Source: Alphaproteobacteria bacterium UBA2966
GTDB taxonomy: Bacteria > Pseudomonadota > Alphaproteobacteria > UBA2966
Direction: 5' to 3'
Assembly: GCA_002348365.1 (NCBI GenBank)
Contig: DEBC01000064.1
Span: 1-17,504, forward strand
DNA: 17,504 nucleotides
Numbering within the stretch: position 1 is the first letter of the stretch; each line of letters opens with the position of its first letter. Of this stretch, positions 1 to 8,277 are shown one piece after another. The translations under genes and the position numbers were made by a program. Below the pieces are notes generated by a model that saw nothing but the letters and a program-made list of their open reading frames with translations, ran no database searches and was not told the origin of the DNA.

Positions 1-230
1 TCCCTGTTCGACAACCGAACGGTTTGTTGCCTGCCGGTTAACAAGCGGGATGTTGCCGAATTCTTACGGCGAGGTCCACCCCTATTATTTTAGGATGTAA
101 GGGATTGCAGATTGGCGGCGGGTGCTTGCCACGTCGGCAATCAGCACCCAATCTTGAGGTGGTCTCGGCGCGGCGATCTGATGCCGAGAGATCAGCCATG
201 AATTGAGTCGCGAAAAGGGAATTCCAGACA
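1..230. other. Upstream non-coding leader with hairpins
   Basis: No convincing gene lies here. Two structures can be seen. One is a short inverted repeat, GTTCG (6-10) with CGAAC (16-20). The other is a longer interrupted stem: GGGTGCT (120-126) pairs with AGCACCC (143-149), an inner TGCC (127-130) pairs with GGCA (136-139), and GATT (110-113) with AATC (150-153). No T-run follows the second stem, so it is not a typical intrinsic terminator; it may be a structured 5' leader of the hydrolase at 231. A weak promoter-like pair, TTCTTA (61-66) and TATTAT (83-88) with a 16-base spacer, lies just upstream of it. Confidence 0.35.
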
Positions 231-1799
231 ATGGCAAGCGTCAAGAATGTGCTCTTCATCATGTCCGATCAGCTGCGCGCGGACTATCTGTCCAGTTATG
301 GTCACCCAACCCTGCAGACCCCTCATATCGACGGCTTGGCGAAGCGCGGCGTCACCTACACGCGGGCCTACACGCCGGCACCCCTGTGCGGGCCGGCGCG
401 GGCATCCTTCTATACGGGCCGTTCCATGTTCAGCCATGGGTCGGTCTGGAACTTCGTGCCCCTGTCGATTCGAGAGCACATGATTGGAGACCTTCTTCGG
501 GATCATGGCCTGAAGGTCTCTCTGGACGGCAAGACCCACCACCGGCCCGATGAAGTCGCCATGGAGCGCTTTGGTATCGATCCGCAATCCGCCCCGGGTC
601 GAAGCCTGTTGACCGGCGGTTTCGAGATTGTCGACCGATATGAGGGTCATGCCAATCCCGGACCAGATCACCCCTACGTCGACTATCTTCGTGAAAACGG
701 CTACGACAGCGAGGATCCCTGGGAAGACTATGTGGTATCGGGCGAAGGCCCCGACGGCGAGGTGCTTAGCGGCTGGTTCGCCCGTAACTGCGCCTTGCCC
801 GCCCGCGTCGCGGAGGAGCACTCGGAGACGGCCTATACGACGGATATCGGCATGCGCTTTATCGAGGAGCAGGGTGAGGATCCCTGGTTTCTTCACCTCA
901 GCTACATCAAGCCACACTGGCCCTATATCGCGCCCGCGCCCTACCACGACATGTACGGGGTCGAGGATTGTACGCCCGTCGTGCGCAGTGACGCGGAACT
1001 CGAGGACGCACATCCCGTCTACAAGGCCTTCGCCCAGCACGTCGATAGCCTGACCTTCCAGCGCGATGACGTGCTCGATATCGTTCGGCCGGTCTACATG
1101 GGTCTCGTCAAACAACTCGACGATCATCTCGGCCGCCTGTTCCGGATGCTCGAGGAGACAGGCCGGATGGACGATACCTTGATCCTGTTTACTTCCGACC
1201 ATGGCGATTATCTCGGCGACCATTGGCTCGATGAGAAGGAGTTGCACCACGAGCCGTCGACGCGCATCCCGCTCATCATCTACGACCCCGATTCGGCCGC
1301 GGACACGACGCGCGGCACGGTCGACGAACGGCTCGTGGAAGGCATGGATTTCGTACCGACCTTCCTTGAGGCCGTGGGTGCACCGGTTCCCGAGCATCTG
1401 CTTGAAGGCTTGTCGCTATTGCCATCGATCCGCGGAGAGACGGGCGGGAGCTGGCGCGACATCGCTGTCTCCGAGATGGATTACACCTTCCGTGATGCGC
1501 GTGTGGAACTGGGGCAGGACCCCCGTAAGTGCCGCGGCTACATGGCCCGCGGAGAACGCTTCAAATACGTCCTCTGGGAAGGGTTTGCGCCACAGCTCTA
1601 TGACCTCGAGAACGATCCGGACGAGCTTCATGATCTCGGTACGGATCCGGCCTACACATCTATCCGAAGCGAACTGCATGAGCACCTGTTCACCTGGATG
1701 CGAAACCGGAAACTCACGGTGACGCTGCCCAAGGAGGATGTCGTGCTGGTTCGCGAGGACATCCTGCCGAAGGTCGGCATTCACATCGGCGAATATTGA
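231..1799 (+). CDS. Sulfatase-family hydrolase, resembling phosphonate monoester hydrolase
   Basis: This 522-residue protein belongs to the alkaline phosphatase/type I sulfatase superfamily, which hydrolyses sulfate, phosphate or phosphonate esters. C53-G-P-A-R57 is the core of the sulfatase signature (C-x-P-S/A-R) whose Cys is matured to formylglycine. D13-Q14 near the N-terminus and D323-H324 in SDHGDYLGDH are expected metal ligands. The order of motifs (CGPARAS..TG, FLHLSYIKPHWPY, APYHDMY, SEMDYTFRD) and the length match, as I remember it, the Rhizobium/Burkholderia phosphonate monoester hydrolases (about 514 residues) better than choline sulfatases. No signal peptide is seen, so it is probably cytoplasmic. 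The ATG at 231 follows AAGGGA about ten bases upstream and starts directly at the first beta-strand of the fold. The family call is firm; the substrate is unknown. Confidence 0.9.
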   Translation: MASVKNVLFIMSDQLRADYLSSYGHPTLQTPHIDGLAKRGVTYTRAYTPAPLCGPARASFYTGRSMFSHGSVWNFVPLSIREHMIGDLLRDHGLKVSLDGKTHHRPDEVAMERFGIDPQSAPGRSLLTGGFEIVDRYEGHANPGPDHPYVDYLRENGYDSEDPWEDYVVSGEGPDGEVLSGWFARNCALPARVAEEHSETAYTTDIGMRFIEEQGEDPWFLHLSYIKPHWPYIAPAPYHDMYGVEDCTPVVRSDAELEDAHPVYKAFAQHVDSLTFQRDDVLDIVRPVYMGLVKQLDDHLGRLFRMLEETGRMDDTLILFTSDHGDYLGDHWLDEKELHHEPSTRIPLIIYDPDSAADTTRGTVDERLVEGMDFVPTFLEAVGAPVPEHLLEGLSLLPSIRGETGGSWRDIAVSEMDYTFRDARVELGQDPRKCRGYMARGERFKYVLWEGFAPQLYDLENDPDELHDLGTDPAYTSIRSELHEHLFTWMRNRKLTVTLPKEDVVLVREDILPKVGIHIGEY

Positions 1800-1806
1800 T
1801 CGAGGC

Positions 1807-1836
1807 GGGGTCTGACTTCCGGGCCGACCCCAAGTC
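1807..1836. repeat. Palindromic repeat, copy A
   Basis: GGGGTC (1807-1812) and GACCCC (1826-1831) form an inverted repeat eight bases after the sulfatase stop, followed by AAGT. It aligns with copy B at 3634-3661: both read GGTC-x-GA, a variable centre, then CCGACCCC-x-AGT. Both lie just past the 3' end of a gene. It may be a REP-like element or a transcription-end hairpin; no T-run follows. Confidence 0.45.
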
Positions 1837-1933
1837 TGATCCAGGTGCGTTTGGGTGGGGTGAGGTGCGCCTCTTGCTATCACCTTGCCTAGGGATCAAG
1901 CTTAACGGAACGAACGTGGCATAGGAGGCGGAT

Positions 1934-2920
1934 ATGACCGATACAGCTGGTGGACTGGGAGACACGCTGTCCTTCGCGGCGGGTGGCGGCATTCCCGAGG
2001 GAATTCTCGAAGAGGCGGCCTATGAAGCGCATCGCCTGGCCGCAACCACATTACCCGATGACGTCAAGCAGGCCTTCGTCGGCATGCGTGACAAGGAAAC
2101 GGAGGAGCTTCCCAAACGGGTGCTCGAAGCGATCGTCGACAACTTCCATGCCGCCGAGGATGATCAGCGGCCGGTGTGCGCTGACGTTGGCGTGCCGCGG
2201 ATCTATGCGGTCATCGGTAATGAGACCGCCATTGCCGGCGGGTTCGTGTCCTTCGAGCGTGCCGTACGCCGCGCGACAGCTCGAATCACCCACGATCTGG
2301 CGCTGCGGTCCAATCGATGTCACCCGATCACGCGGAAAAATCCCGGAAACAATGTCGGGGTGTTTGCGCCCAACATCGAATACCGTGTCGAACCCGATGC
2401 CGACTACATCGAAATTTGCGCCGTCCACAAGGGCGGTGCCTTCGGCACCGATTTCCGAATGCTCGTTGACGGTGACGGTTTGCCCGGTATTCGCAAGGCC
2501 GTACTTGACGCCATTGCCGAGTTCGGGCGACGGGGACTCACCTGTCCCCCGGTGGTGATCGGTGTCGGCCTCGGCGGCACCAAGGACCAGTCCTTCAGTA
2601 TCGCCAAGCAGGCCGCGCAGCTTCGTCCTATCGGTGACCGCCACCCCGATCCCGATGTCGCGGAACTCGAGGACGAACTCCTGGAGATGGCGAACTCGCT
2701 GGGGATCGGTGCCATGGGCTACGTCGGTACGGCTGGCTACGCCACCGACGTCCATGTTGAGATCGCCTACTCACACAGCGCGCTCACCCCAATGGGTATC
2801 CATCAACTCTGCCAGGCCACGCGCCGAGGGGTCGTCCGTGTCTATATGGACGGGCGGACGGAGACCCGGCCGATGCCTTCGTGGTTTTCGGAGTATTCAC
2901 GCCGGCTCGGCGTCGAGTAA
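1934..2920 (+). CDS. Class I fumarase-type hydro-lyase, alpha subunit
   Basis: This 328-residue protein is the iron-sulfur subunit of a two-subunit fumarate/tartrate dehydratase-type enzyme, which reversibly adds water to a C4 dicarboxylate using a labile [4Fe-4S] cluster. Candidate cluster ligands are C82 (CADVG), C203 (CPPVVIGVGLGG) and C292 (HQLCQATRR); C129 and C161 are extra. Family blocks HKGGAFG, GLGGTKDQ and GDRHPDP are present. The usual CxDTG reads CADVG here. The ATG at 1934 is fixed by AGGAGG (1923-1928), five bases upstream. The beta-subunit gene begins 14 bases after its stop, so the two form an operon, possibly with the upstream sulfatase-like gene 134 bases away. The substrate could be fumarate/malate, tartrate or another hydroxy-dicarboxylate; sequence alone does not decide. 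Confidence 0.85.
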   Translation: MTDTAGGLGDTLSFAAGGGIPEGILEEAAYEAHRLAATTLPDDVKQAFVGMRDKETEELPKRVLEAIVDNFHAAEDDQRPVCADVGVPRIYAVIGNETAIAGGFVSFERAVRRATARITHDLALRSNRCHPITRKNPGNNVGVFAPNIEYRVEPDADYIEICAVHKGGAFGTDFRMLVDGDGLPGIRKAVLDAIAEFGRRGLTCPPVVIGVGLGGTKDQSFSIAKQAAQLRPIGDRHPDPDVAELEDELLEMANSLGIGAMGYVGTAGYATDVHVEIAYSHSALTPMGIHQLCQATRRGVVRVYMDGRTETRPMPSWFSEYSRRLGVE

Positions 2921-2934
2921 GGGAGGACCGGACA

Positions 2935-3624
2935 ATGGCAACGCATCGACTCTCGATCCCCCTCAAGGAAGAGGACGTCAGGGCACTCCGAATCGGCGAC
3001 ATCGTCTACCTGGACGGCAAGGTTCATACCGGGCGCGCCCAGGTTTATGAGCACGTGCTCCACGGCCAGAACAAGCCGCCCATCGACCTGGCCACCGAGA
3101 GCAATGTCCAGATGCATGGGGCGCCGGCCGCGGTCCAGGATGGTCCGGGTGAATACCGGTTGTCGTCGATTCAGGCCACGGCGAGCTTCCGTTACTGGAA
3201 GTACGTGCCCGACTACATCGAGCGGTTTGGTATCCGCGCCATCATCGGCAAAGGTGGCATGGACAAGTGGGTGTACGAAGACGTCTTTGCCAAAACCGGG
3301 ACCGTGTTTCTGACCACGGTCGGCTATGGCATCGCTGCGCTCTATGGCCGCGCCGTGAAGCGGGTCATCGATGTCTATTGGGGGGAGGAACTGGGCCTGC
3401 CCGAGGCGATGTGGCTGTTGGATGTCGAGAACTTTGGCCCGTTCATCGTGGACGGTGATGTCACGGGCGCGAGCCTGGCGGCACAGCACGTCGACGCGGT
3501 GAACGAAAATTTTGCCCGCGAATACGCCAAGATGCCCGAATACGTTCTCAAGCGTATCGGCGAAATCGATCACACGCTGGCCAACGAGGTCATCGTGGGT
3601 AAGCCCGCAGGCGACAAGGACTAG
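2935..3624 (+). CDS. Class I fumarase-type hydro-lyase, beta subunit
   Basis: This 229-residue protein is the partner of the alpha subunit upstream and completes the active site of a class I fumarase/tartrate dehydratase-type enzyme. Family blocks in order are LRIGDIVYLDGKVHTGRAQ near residues 18-36, SIQATASFRY (usually a GPTTSxRM segment), IIGKGG at 103-108, the GIAALYG region, and GLPEAMWLLDVENFGPFIV. The start is the ATG at 2935, preceded by GGGAGG (2921-2926) right after the alpha stop; an upstream in-frame GTG at 2881 would overlap the alpha gene and lacks such a site. The stop TAG (3622-3624) interlocks with the TAG of the opposing transporter gene at the palindrome CTAG. Confidence 0.85.
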   Translation: MATHRLSIPLKEEDVRALRIGDIVYLDGKVHTGRAQVYEHVLHGQNKPPIDLATESNVQMHGAPAAVQDGPGEYRLSSIQATASFRYWKYVPDYIERFGIRAIIGKGGMDKWVYEDVFAKTGTVFLTTVGYGIAALYGRAVKRVIDVYWGEELGLPEAMWLLDVENFGPFIVDGDVTGASLAAQHVDAVNENFAREYAKMPEYVLKRIGEIDHTLANEVIVGKPAGDKD

Positions 3625-4901
3625 CCGGTGTTCGGGTCGGAGCCCCGATCCGACCCCCAGTTCGCCGCTTGGTTTTTCTGGTTACGCGCGCCCGCAACGC
3701 GCATTTCCGGCACCAGCCAGAACAAAGCGATGGCGACGAAAAGGGCGGTAAAAGACAGGATGAATATGGCGCCATAGCTGCCGGTGGCATCGAAGAGCAC
3801 GCCGGCGATCCAGGTGCCAACCGCGGCGCCGACGCCCTGGCCGGTTTGAATCGAACCATAGATCGACGCCATGCCGCGACCGCGGAAGAGCTGTGCGGAG
3901 AGGGTCGCGATGATCGGACTCCGGACCCCCAGGGAAAGCCCGAAGCACGTCACGAACACCAGGATTGCCGCCGCGACCGGCAACTGGGGCATTAGAAAAA
4001 GCGCCAGCAGGCCAATCATACTGAGTCCATAGCTGAGCACGGCGATGACGCGGCGGTCCCAGCGGTCCGCCGCAATGCCGGTGACGAGCATGCCAACGAT
4101 CGAGAGGCCACCCGCCACTCCGAACGCGGTTGCCGCGTCCAGTGGGTCCATGCCGTTCTCGATCATGTAGGTGACGGATTGCAGGCTGACGGCGTACATG
4201 CCCACCGAGGTTGCGAAAAATGCACCCCACAGGGCCCAGAAGGCCCGGGTCTTTGCGGCCTCGAGCAGACTGGGACCGTCGCTGGATCCGCTGGGGCGCA
4301 CGGGTCCCGCTGAAATCCGCTGCCAGGGCAGGAGGATGATGGCCACTGCCAGCACCACGATGGTCCCGCCGATGATTTCGAGTGCTCCCCGCCAGTCGAA
4401 TGCGTCGATCAACACCTGTGACAGCGGTGCCAGGCAGAGCGTGCCAAAGCCCAGCCCGGTCGAAGCGAAGGCCATGGCGGCGGCCAGGTTTCGGTCGAAC
4501 CAGCGGCTGATCAGGGCCTGAGCGGGAACCATGCCGATGGCGGCGGCGCCCAGGCCGCCGCATATTCCGATGGCAACATAGAATTGCCAGACCGAATCGA
4601 GGCGTGAGGCTGCGAAGTAACCGCCACCCAACAGAAGCAGGCCCACCGAGTAGATCGCGCGCGGCCCGAAACGGTCGTGCGCGAGGCCGGTGATGATGCC
4701 GCCCAGTCCGAACGTCATCATCAGGACGGAGTAGACGGACGCCACCTCGGCGCGACTCCACCCCAAACCGCTCTGCACCGGCGTCAGAAAAACGGGCCAG
4801 GTCTCGATCATGCCGCGCGCCAGCATGAACAGCGCAAATACCAGCACGAGCACGGCGACCGCGACGACGGCAGATCGGTGAGTCGAAGGGTTCTGGTTCA
4901 T
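3621..4901 (-). CDS. MFS transporter
   Basis: This 426-residue integral membrane protein is a major facilitator superfamily carrier of the monocarboxylate/oxalate-formate type. About twelve hydrophobic segments are visible. The loop between segments 2 and 3 holds GLAHDRFGPR, the classic D-R-x-G-R motif, and the equivalent loop of the second half reads GIAADRWDRR. It is read in the same direction as the Rieske oxygenase, starting 80 bases after that gene's stop, so it probably imports or exports the substrate or product of the oxygenase. The start ATG (complement of 4899-4901) has no obvious Shine-Dalgarno site. Its final residues, GSDRGSDPNTG, come from the palindromic repeat and look like a tail acquired by read-through into that element. 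The transported compound is not predictable. Confidence 0.9.
   Translation of the reverse strand: MNQNPSTHRSAVVAVAVLVLVFALFMLARGMIETWPVFLTPVQSGLGWSRAEVASVYSVLMMTFGLGGIITGLAHDRFGPRAIYSVGLLLLGGGYFAASRLDSVWQFYVAIGICGGLGAAAIGMVPAQALISRWFDRNLAAAMAFASTGLGFGTLCLAPLSQVLIDAFDWRGALEIIGGTIVVLAVAIILLPWQRISAGPVRPSGSSDGPSLLEAAKTRAFWALWGAFFATSVGMYAVSLQSVTYMIENGMDPLDAATAFGVAGGLSIVGMLVTGIAADRWDRRVIAVLSYGLSMIGLLALFLMPQLPVAAAILVFVTCFGLSLGVRSPIIATLSAQLFRGRGMASIYGSIQTGQGVGAAVGTWIAGVLFDATGSYGAIFILSFTALFVAIALFWLVPEMRVAGARNQKNQAANWGSDRGSDPNTG
3634..3661. repeat. Palindromic repeat, copy B
   Basis: GGGTCGGA (3634-3641) pairs perfectly with TCCGACCC (3649-3656) around a seven-base loop, followed by CCAGT. It lies ten bases past the beta-subunit stop and inside the last codons of the opposing MFS gene, where it encodes the tail GSDRGSDP. 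It resembles copy A at 1807-1836. A bidirectional transcription-end hairpin or REP-like element is plausible. Confidence 0.5.
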
Positions 4902-4981
4902 GGCGCGCGCATGTTAGCGGCGGAACTGATGCCGGGCATGGTTACTCGTACGACGTGTCGAAAGGGAAGGCTCGGCCGTGG

Positions 4982-6373
4982 TCACTGAGCCTGCATGTCG
5001 GTCTCAAGGTTCCGAACAGCGTCGGCGACATGCTTGCGGCGGGCCTCCCGGTCATACATCTCAAGGCTGTCGAGTACGATGTCGGTGACGCTCCCGCCCA
5101 CTTCTTCAAGGAGTGCGCGGTCGTGCGCACCGGCGCGGGGTGGGATGTGCAGGACGCAGTCAGACGAGCACGTCGGGACCGCCCGGCCCGAAGACTCAAG
5201 AAGGGGCGAGGGTCCGGCTTCGCCGCGCACCGCCTGGCGCAACGTGCGCCGCATCATGGCGATACCGAGATCGGTTTTGCCCAGGTGTTCCAGGTTGCGG
5301 GCCGCGATCGTGCGCTGACTCACCCAGACTTCCCAATCTCCTGGGTCGCGCTGCTGTTCTTCGTAGGATCGATTGCCGGTCTGACCGTCGAGGAAGTCGA
5401 CTTTCTCCTTCCCGATCGTGTCCCAATCGCCGCGACCCTTCGGATCGACCTCTTCATTGAAGTGGCGCAGACCGAACACGTAATGGTTCGAATCGTCGAT
5501 GGGCACGCTCCAGCGGTCCATCGATACACGGTGAAAGTACACAGACTCGTCGGCTTCCATCCAGATCGACGGCGTCCAGCCGTGATTGGGCAGCAGGGTC
5601 TGAAATACCCGCACCCAGATGAAATCGTTCACCCGCCGCGACGCCGACCACAGCATGCCGTTGTCCCCGTGGGTCTCCCGCCAATGCATCACGGGAAAGG
5701 CCCCATGCTCCTCCGTCATCTGGGCGCTCGCCCCAAGTTCCGCCTGGAGGACGCTGTGCAGAAACACGACGTGCCAGGGATCGACGTTGTTTTCATGCTG
5801 CTGGAGCCAGTTGCAGGGCACGTGCGTGGAGAAGGGTTTGACCCGATCGCCCGGAACGTCGTCGACATCGAACCGCGGGAACGGCGGCATCGATTCGGGC
5901 GGGCCCATGTAGGCGAACACCAGACCGTAGCGTTCCTCTGCCACGTAAGCCCCATGGCGGAAGCTGTCCCTGAGACGGCTGTCGGGCGGCTCGCCCGGCG
6001 TTTCCAGGATGGTGCCGTCCACGTCGAACAACCAGCCGTGGTAGCAGCAACGTAGCCCTCGCTCCCCGATAATGCCGTATCCGAGCGACGTTCCTCGATG
6101 GCTGCAGTGCCGATGAAGGACACCGACGCGGCCCGTCTTGTCGCGGAAGATCACCAGATCTTCACCCAGGATGCGCACCGCCAGGGGAAGCTCCGTCAAT
6201 TCCTCCGACAGGCAGACGGGATGCCAGAATTTTCTGAAGTACTCGCCGCAAGGCGTTCCCGGGCCCGTTCGGGTCAGTTCAGGATCATCCTCGGGGGTTT
6301 GCTGGAGATAGTAACCACCGAAGGGGATGTTGGGTGGGGCGCGGTCAACCTTCGTTTGCTTTTCGAGCGACAT
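4982..6373 (-). CDS. Rieske [2Fe-2S] aromatic ring-hydroxylating oxygenase, alpha-type
   Basis: This 463-residue protein is the terminal oxygenase of a Rieske non-heme iron system, inserting oxygen into an aromatic or similar substrate with electrons from a separate reductase. The Rieske cluster motif is C90-x-H92, sixteen residues, C109-x2-H112. The mononuclear iron site is D198-P-W-H201 with H206 in VDPWHVVFLH, the canonical D-x2-H-x4-H. Length and the N-terminal GEYFRKFWHPVC segment fit the phthalate/phenoxybenzoate oxygenase-like group that works without a beta subunit, and none is adjacent. No ferredoxin or reductase gene is nearby. The MFS gene downstream probably shares its transcript. 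Translation starts at the complement of 6371-6373 with AGGA about seven bases before it. Confidence 0.9.
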   Translation of the reverse strand: MSLEKQTKVDRAPPNIPFGGYYLQQTPEDDPELTRTGPGTPCGEYFRKFWHPVCLSEELTELPLAVRILGEDLVIFRDKTGRVGVLHRHCSHRGTSLGYGIIGERGLRCCYHGWLFDVDGTILETPGEPPDSRLRDSFRHGAYVAEERYGLVFAYMGPPESMPPFPRFDVDDVPGDRVKPFSTHVPCNWLQQHENNVDPWHVVFLHSVLQAELGASAQMTEEHGAFPVMHWRETHGDNGMLWSASRRVNDFIWVRVFQTLLPNHGWTPSIWMEADESVYFHRVSMDRWSVPIDDSNHYVFGLRHFNEEVDPKGRGDWDTIGKEKVDFLDGQTGNRSYEEQQRDPGDWEVWVSQRTIAARNLEHLGKTDLGIAMMRRTLRQAVRGEAGPSPLLESSGRAVPTCSSDCVLHIPPRAGAHDRALLEEVGGSVTDIVLDSLEMYDREARRKHVADAVRNLETDMQAQ

Positions 6374-6503
6374 GACTCTGTCCTGAACTCATGGACCGCC
6401 ATCATAGCAAGGCAGGACGGCGTTGCATCGCGGCATGGTTGCCGGGTCCTGTGCGGGCAATTTACCATTCGAGCTTCACACCTTCGGATTTGCCTCATTA
6501 CGC

Positions 6504-7436
6504 ATGCTTGACCGCACTTCCCAATGGATGGCCCGACACGCCACCAAGATGATGGTGCTGTCCATTCTCGTCGGTATAGGCATCCCGCCCTTGGCAGCAA
6601 CGCTGCGCCCGTTTCTGGCTGTGATCGTCTGGGCGATCCTGTTCCTCGCAATGCTGCAGTTTGATTGGGAGGCGGTTCGGGGATACTTGCGCCGCCCCTT
6701 ATTGATGACGCTCGCGGTCGGTTGGCTGGTGCTCGCGACGCCACTGGTCCTGTCACCGGCCGTCACCGCGATCGGTTTGCCGATCGGCATCGCCATGGCG
6801 CTCATTCTCTCCGCGGCATCGGCGCCGATTATGTCAACGCCCGCGATCTGTTCCATCATCGGACTCGATGCCGCGTTGAGCCTCGTGGTTCTACTTCTGA
6901 CCACTCTTGTGGTTCCGTTTACGTTGCCGATCATCGCCATCGAACTGCTCGATCTCGAGATCGGCCTGACCACACACGAACTCATGTGGCGGCTCGGTAC
7001 CCTCATCGGGAGTGCCATGGTGCTGGCCGTCATCGCACAGAGATTCCTGGGCGCCGCGCGGCTGACCGCCGCAACCCCGACGATAGATTCCTGCAAGTTG
7101 ATAGTGCTGTTGGCCATGGCCGTCGCGCTGATGGATGGGATCGGCGCGTTACTCCTGGACCAGCCTGTGTACATCCTGCTCATCGTGGCGCTTTCTTTTG
7201 TGGCCAACGCCGGGATGCAGTTGTTCTCAATCGCCCCATTCCTTGCCGTCGGCAAACGCCCGGCGCTGACCATCGCGTTCTCGGCAGGAAATCGGAACAT
7301 GGCCATCATTCTCGCCGTGATTCCAGTCGGGATCATGCCCGATCTTGAACTCTATCTCGTACTGGCCCAGGTTCCGATGTACGTGCTGCCGTCCCTGCTC
7401 GTGCCTCTCTACAAAAGGGTTTTTGCCCTGGAATGA
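6504..7436 (+). CDS. BASS-type (bile acid:Na+ symporter-like) membrane transporter
   Basis: This protein of about 310 residues is almost entirely hydrophobic, with roughly nine or ten membrane segments, and resembles the bile acid:sodium symporter/arsenite-resistance-3 superfamily. The late motif SAGNRNMAII (260-269 from this start) corresponds to the conserved G-x-R-N segment of that group, and an intramembrane SAPIMSTPAICSIIG stretch fits the first-half counterpart. The start is uncertain: the ATG at 6504 opens the hydrophobic region directly, while in-frame starts at 6435 (ATG) and 6423 (TTG) would add 23 or 27 residues without membrane character; none has a convincing ribosome binding site. 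It is divergent from the Rieske gene. The substrate is unknown, probably an organic anion. Confidence 0.75.
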   Translation: MLDRTSQWMARHATKMMVLSILVGIGIPPLAATLRPFLAVIVWAILFLAMLQFDWEAVRGYLRRPLLMTLAVGWLVLATPLVLSPAVTAIGLPIGIAMALILSAASAPIMSTPAICSIIGLDAALSLVVLLLTTLVVPFTLPIIAIELLDLEIGLTTHELMWRLGTLIGSAMVLAVIAQRFLGAARLTAATPTIDSCKLIVLLAMAVALMDGIGALLLDQPVYILLIVALSFVANAGMQLFSIAPFLAVGKRPALTIAFSAGNRNMAIILAVIPVGIMPDLELYLVLAQVPMYVLPSLLVPLYKRVFALE

Positions 7437-7517
7437 GAGAGTCGAGGGGACGCTCCGTGTGCTAAGCTGTTCTTATGAGAGTCGGCGAACGGGGTGCTGA
7501 TATCGGGTGGTGCAGGC

Positions 7518-8192
7518 ATGAGTGAACCGGAACAGATTTCATACGACGATATGCGCCGCCAGATGATGGAAATCATCTCACTGCACGCTTTGGTCGCAAG
7601 TGAAGTCACGGGCAAGCATGAACTCGACGACATCGTTATGGGAGCAATGGCGGATGTTCCGCGTCACGAGTTCGTGCCGGTGGAGATGCGCGACACCGCC
7701 TATGTCGACTCTCCGCTCCCCATCGGTCACGGCAAGACCATCTCCCAGCCTTTTATGTGTGCATTGATGACCGACCTGCTCGAACTGGAGACCGACGACA
7801 AGGTGCTCGAGGTCGGGACCGGTCTGGGATATGGCGCCGCCGTGCTGTCGCAGATCGCGGATCAGGTATTTTCAGTCGAAATACTGAGTGAGCTTGCCGA
7901 GGAGGCGCAATGCAGGCTGCGGGCGCAGGATTTTGACGTCCAGACGCGAATTGGTGATGGCAGTTACGGATGGCCCGACGAAGCGCCTTTCGACAAGATC
8001 ATCGTCACCGCCGCGCCCGAGGTGGTGCCGCAGGTTCTGCTGGAACAGCTGAAGCCGGGCGGACGCATGGTCATCCCCACCGGTTCGGAAGATTCACAAA
8101 CGCTGAAGCTTGTCGAGAAGGAATTCGACGACAGTATTGCTGTTACCGAGATCATGCCCGTCGTCTTTGCAGGTCTCGTCCTGAGTCACTAA
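7518..8192 (+). CDS. pcm: Protein-L-isoaspartate O-methyltransferase
   Basis: This 224-residue cytoplasmic enzyme transfers a methyl group from S-adenosylmethionine to isoaspartyl residues of damaged proteins so that they can revert to aspartate. Family blocks are RHEFVPVEMRDTAYVDSPLP (49-68), GKTISQPF (71-78, the isoaspartate-binding segment), the SAM-binding motif I LEVGTGLGYG (97-106), FSVEI, and GDGSYGWPDEAPFDKIIVTAA. The C-terminal LKPGGRMVIPTG is typical. I chose the ATG at 7518; an in-frame GTG at 7494 would add eight residues and neither has a strong ribosome binding site. It follows the transporter gene by 81 bases. Confidence 0.88.
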   Translation: MSEPEQISYDDMRRQMMEIISLHALVASEVTGKHELDDIVMGAMADVPRHEFVPVEMRDTAYVDSPLPIGHGKTISQPFMCALMTDLLELETDDKVLEVGTGLGYGAAVLSQIADQVFSVEILSELAEEAQCRLRAQDFDVQTRIGDGSYGWPDEAPFDKIIVTAAPEVVPQVLLEQLKPGGRMVIPTGSEDSQTLKLVEKEFDDSIAVTEIMPVVFAGLVLSH

Positions 8193-8277
8193 TTTCCATC
8201 CGTGGTCTCAGCGCGCCGCCATCGCGCGGTTGCGCGTCATTCCGGACGTCTCTCCCCTGTGCCCTGGGTATTGCTCC

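Noticed and set aside
6..20. GTTCG-ACAAC-CGAAC as an SOS box
   Set aside because: The alphaproteobacterial LexA site is a direct repeat (GTTC-N7-GTTC); this one is inverted with the wrong spacing.
192..1397. Long open frame on the minus strand across the first sulfatase
   Set aside because: It is a GC-rich shadow frame with no recognisable motifs, opposite a gene with catalytic residues in place.
4955..6055. Long plus-strand open frame across the Rieske gene
   Set aside because: It mirrors the opposite strand's codons and has no domain; the minus-strand gene has complete Rieske and iron motifs.
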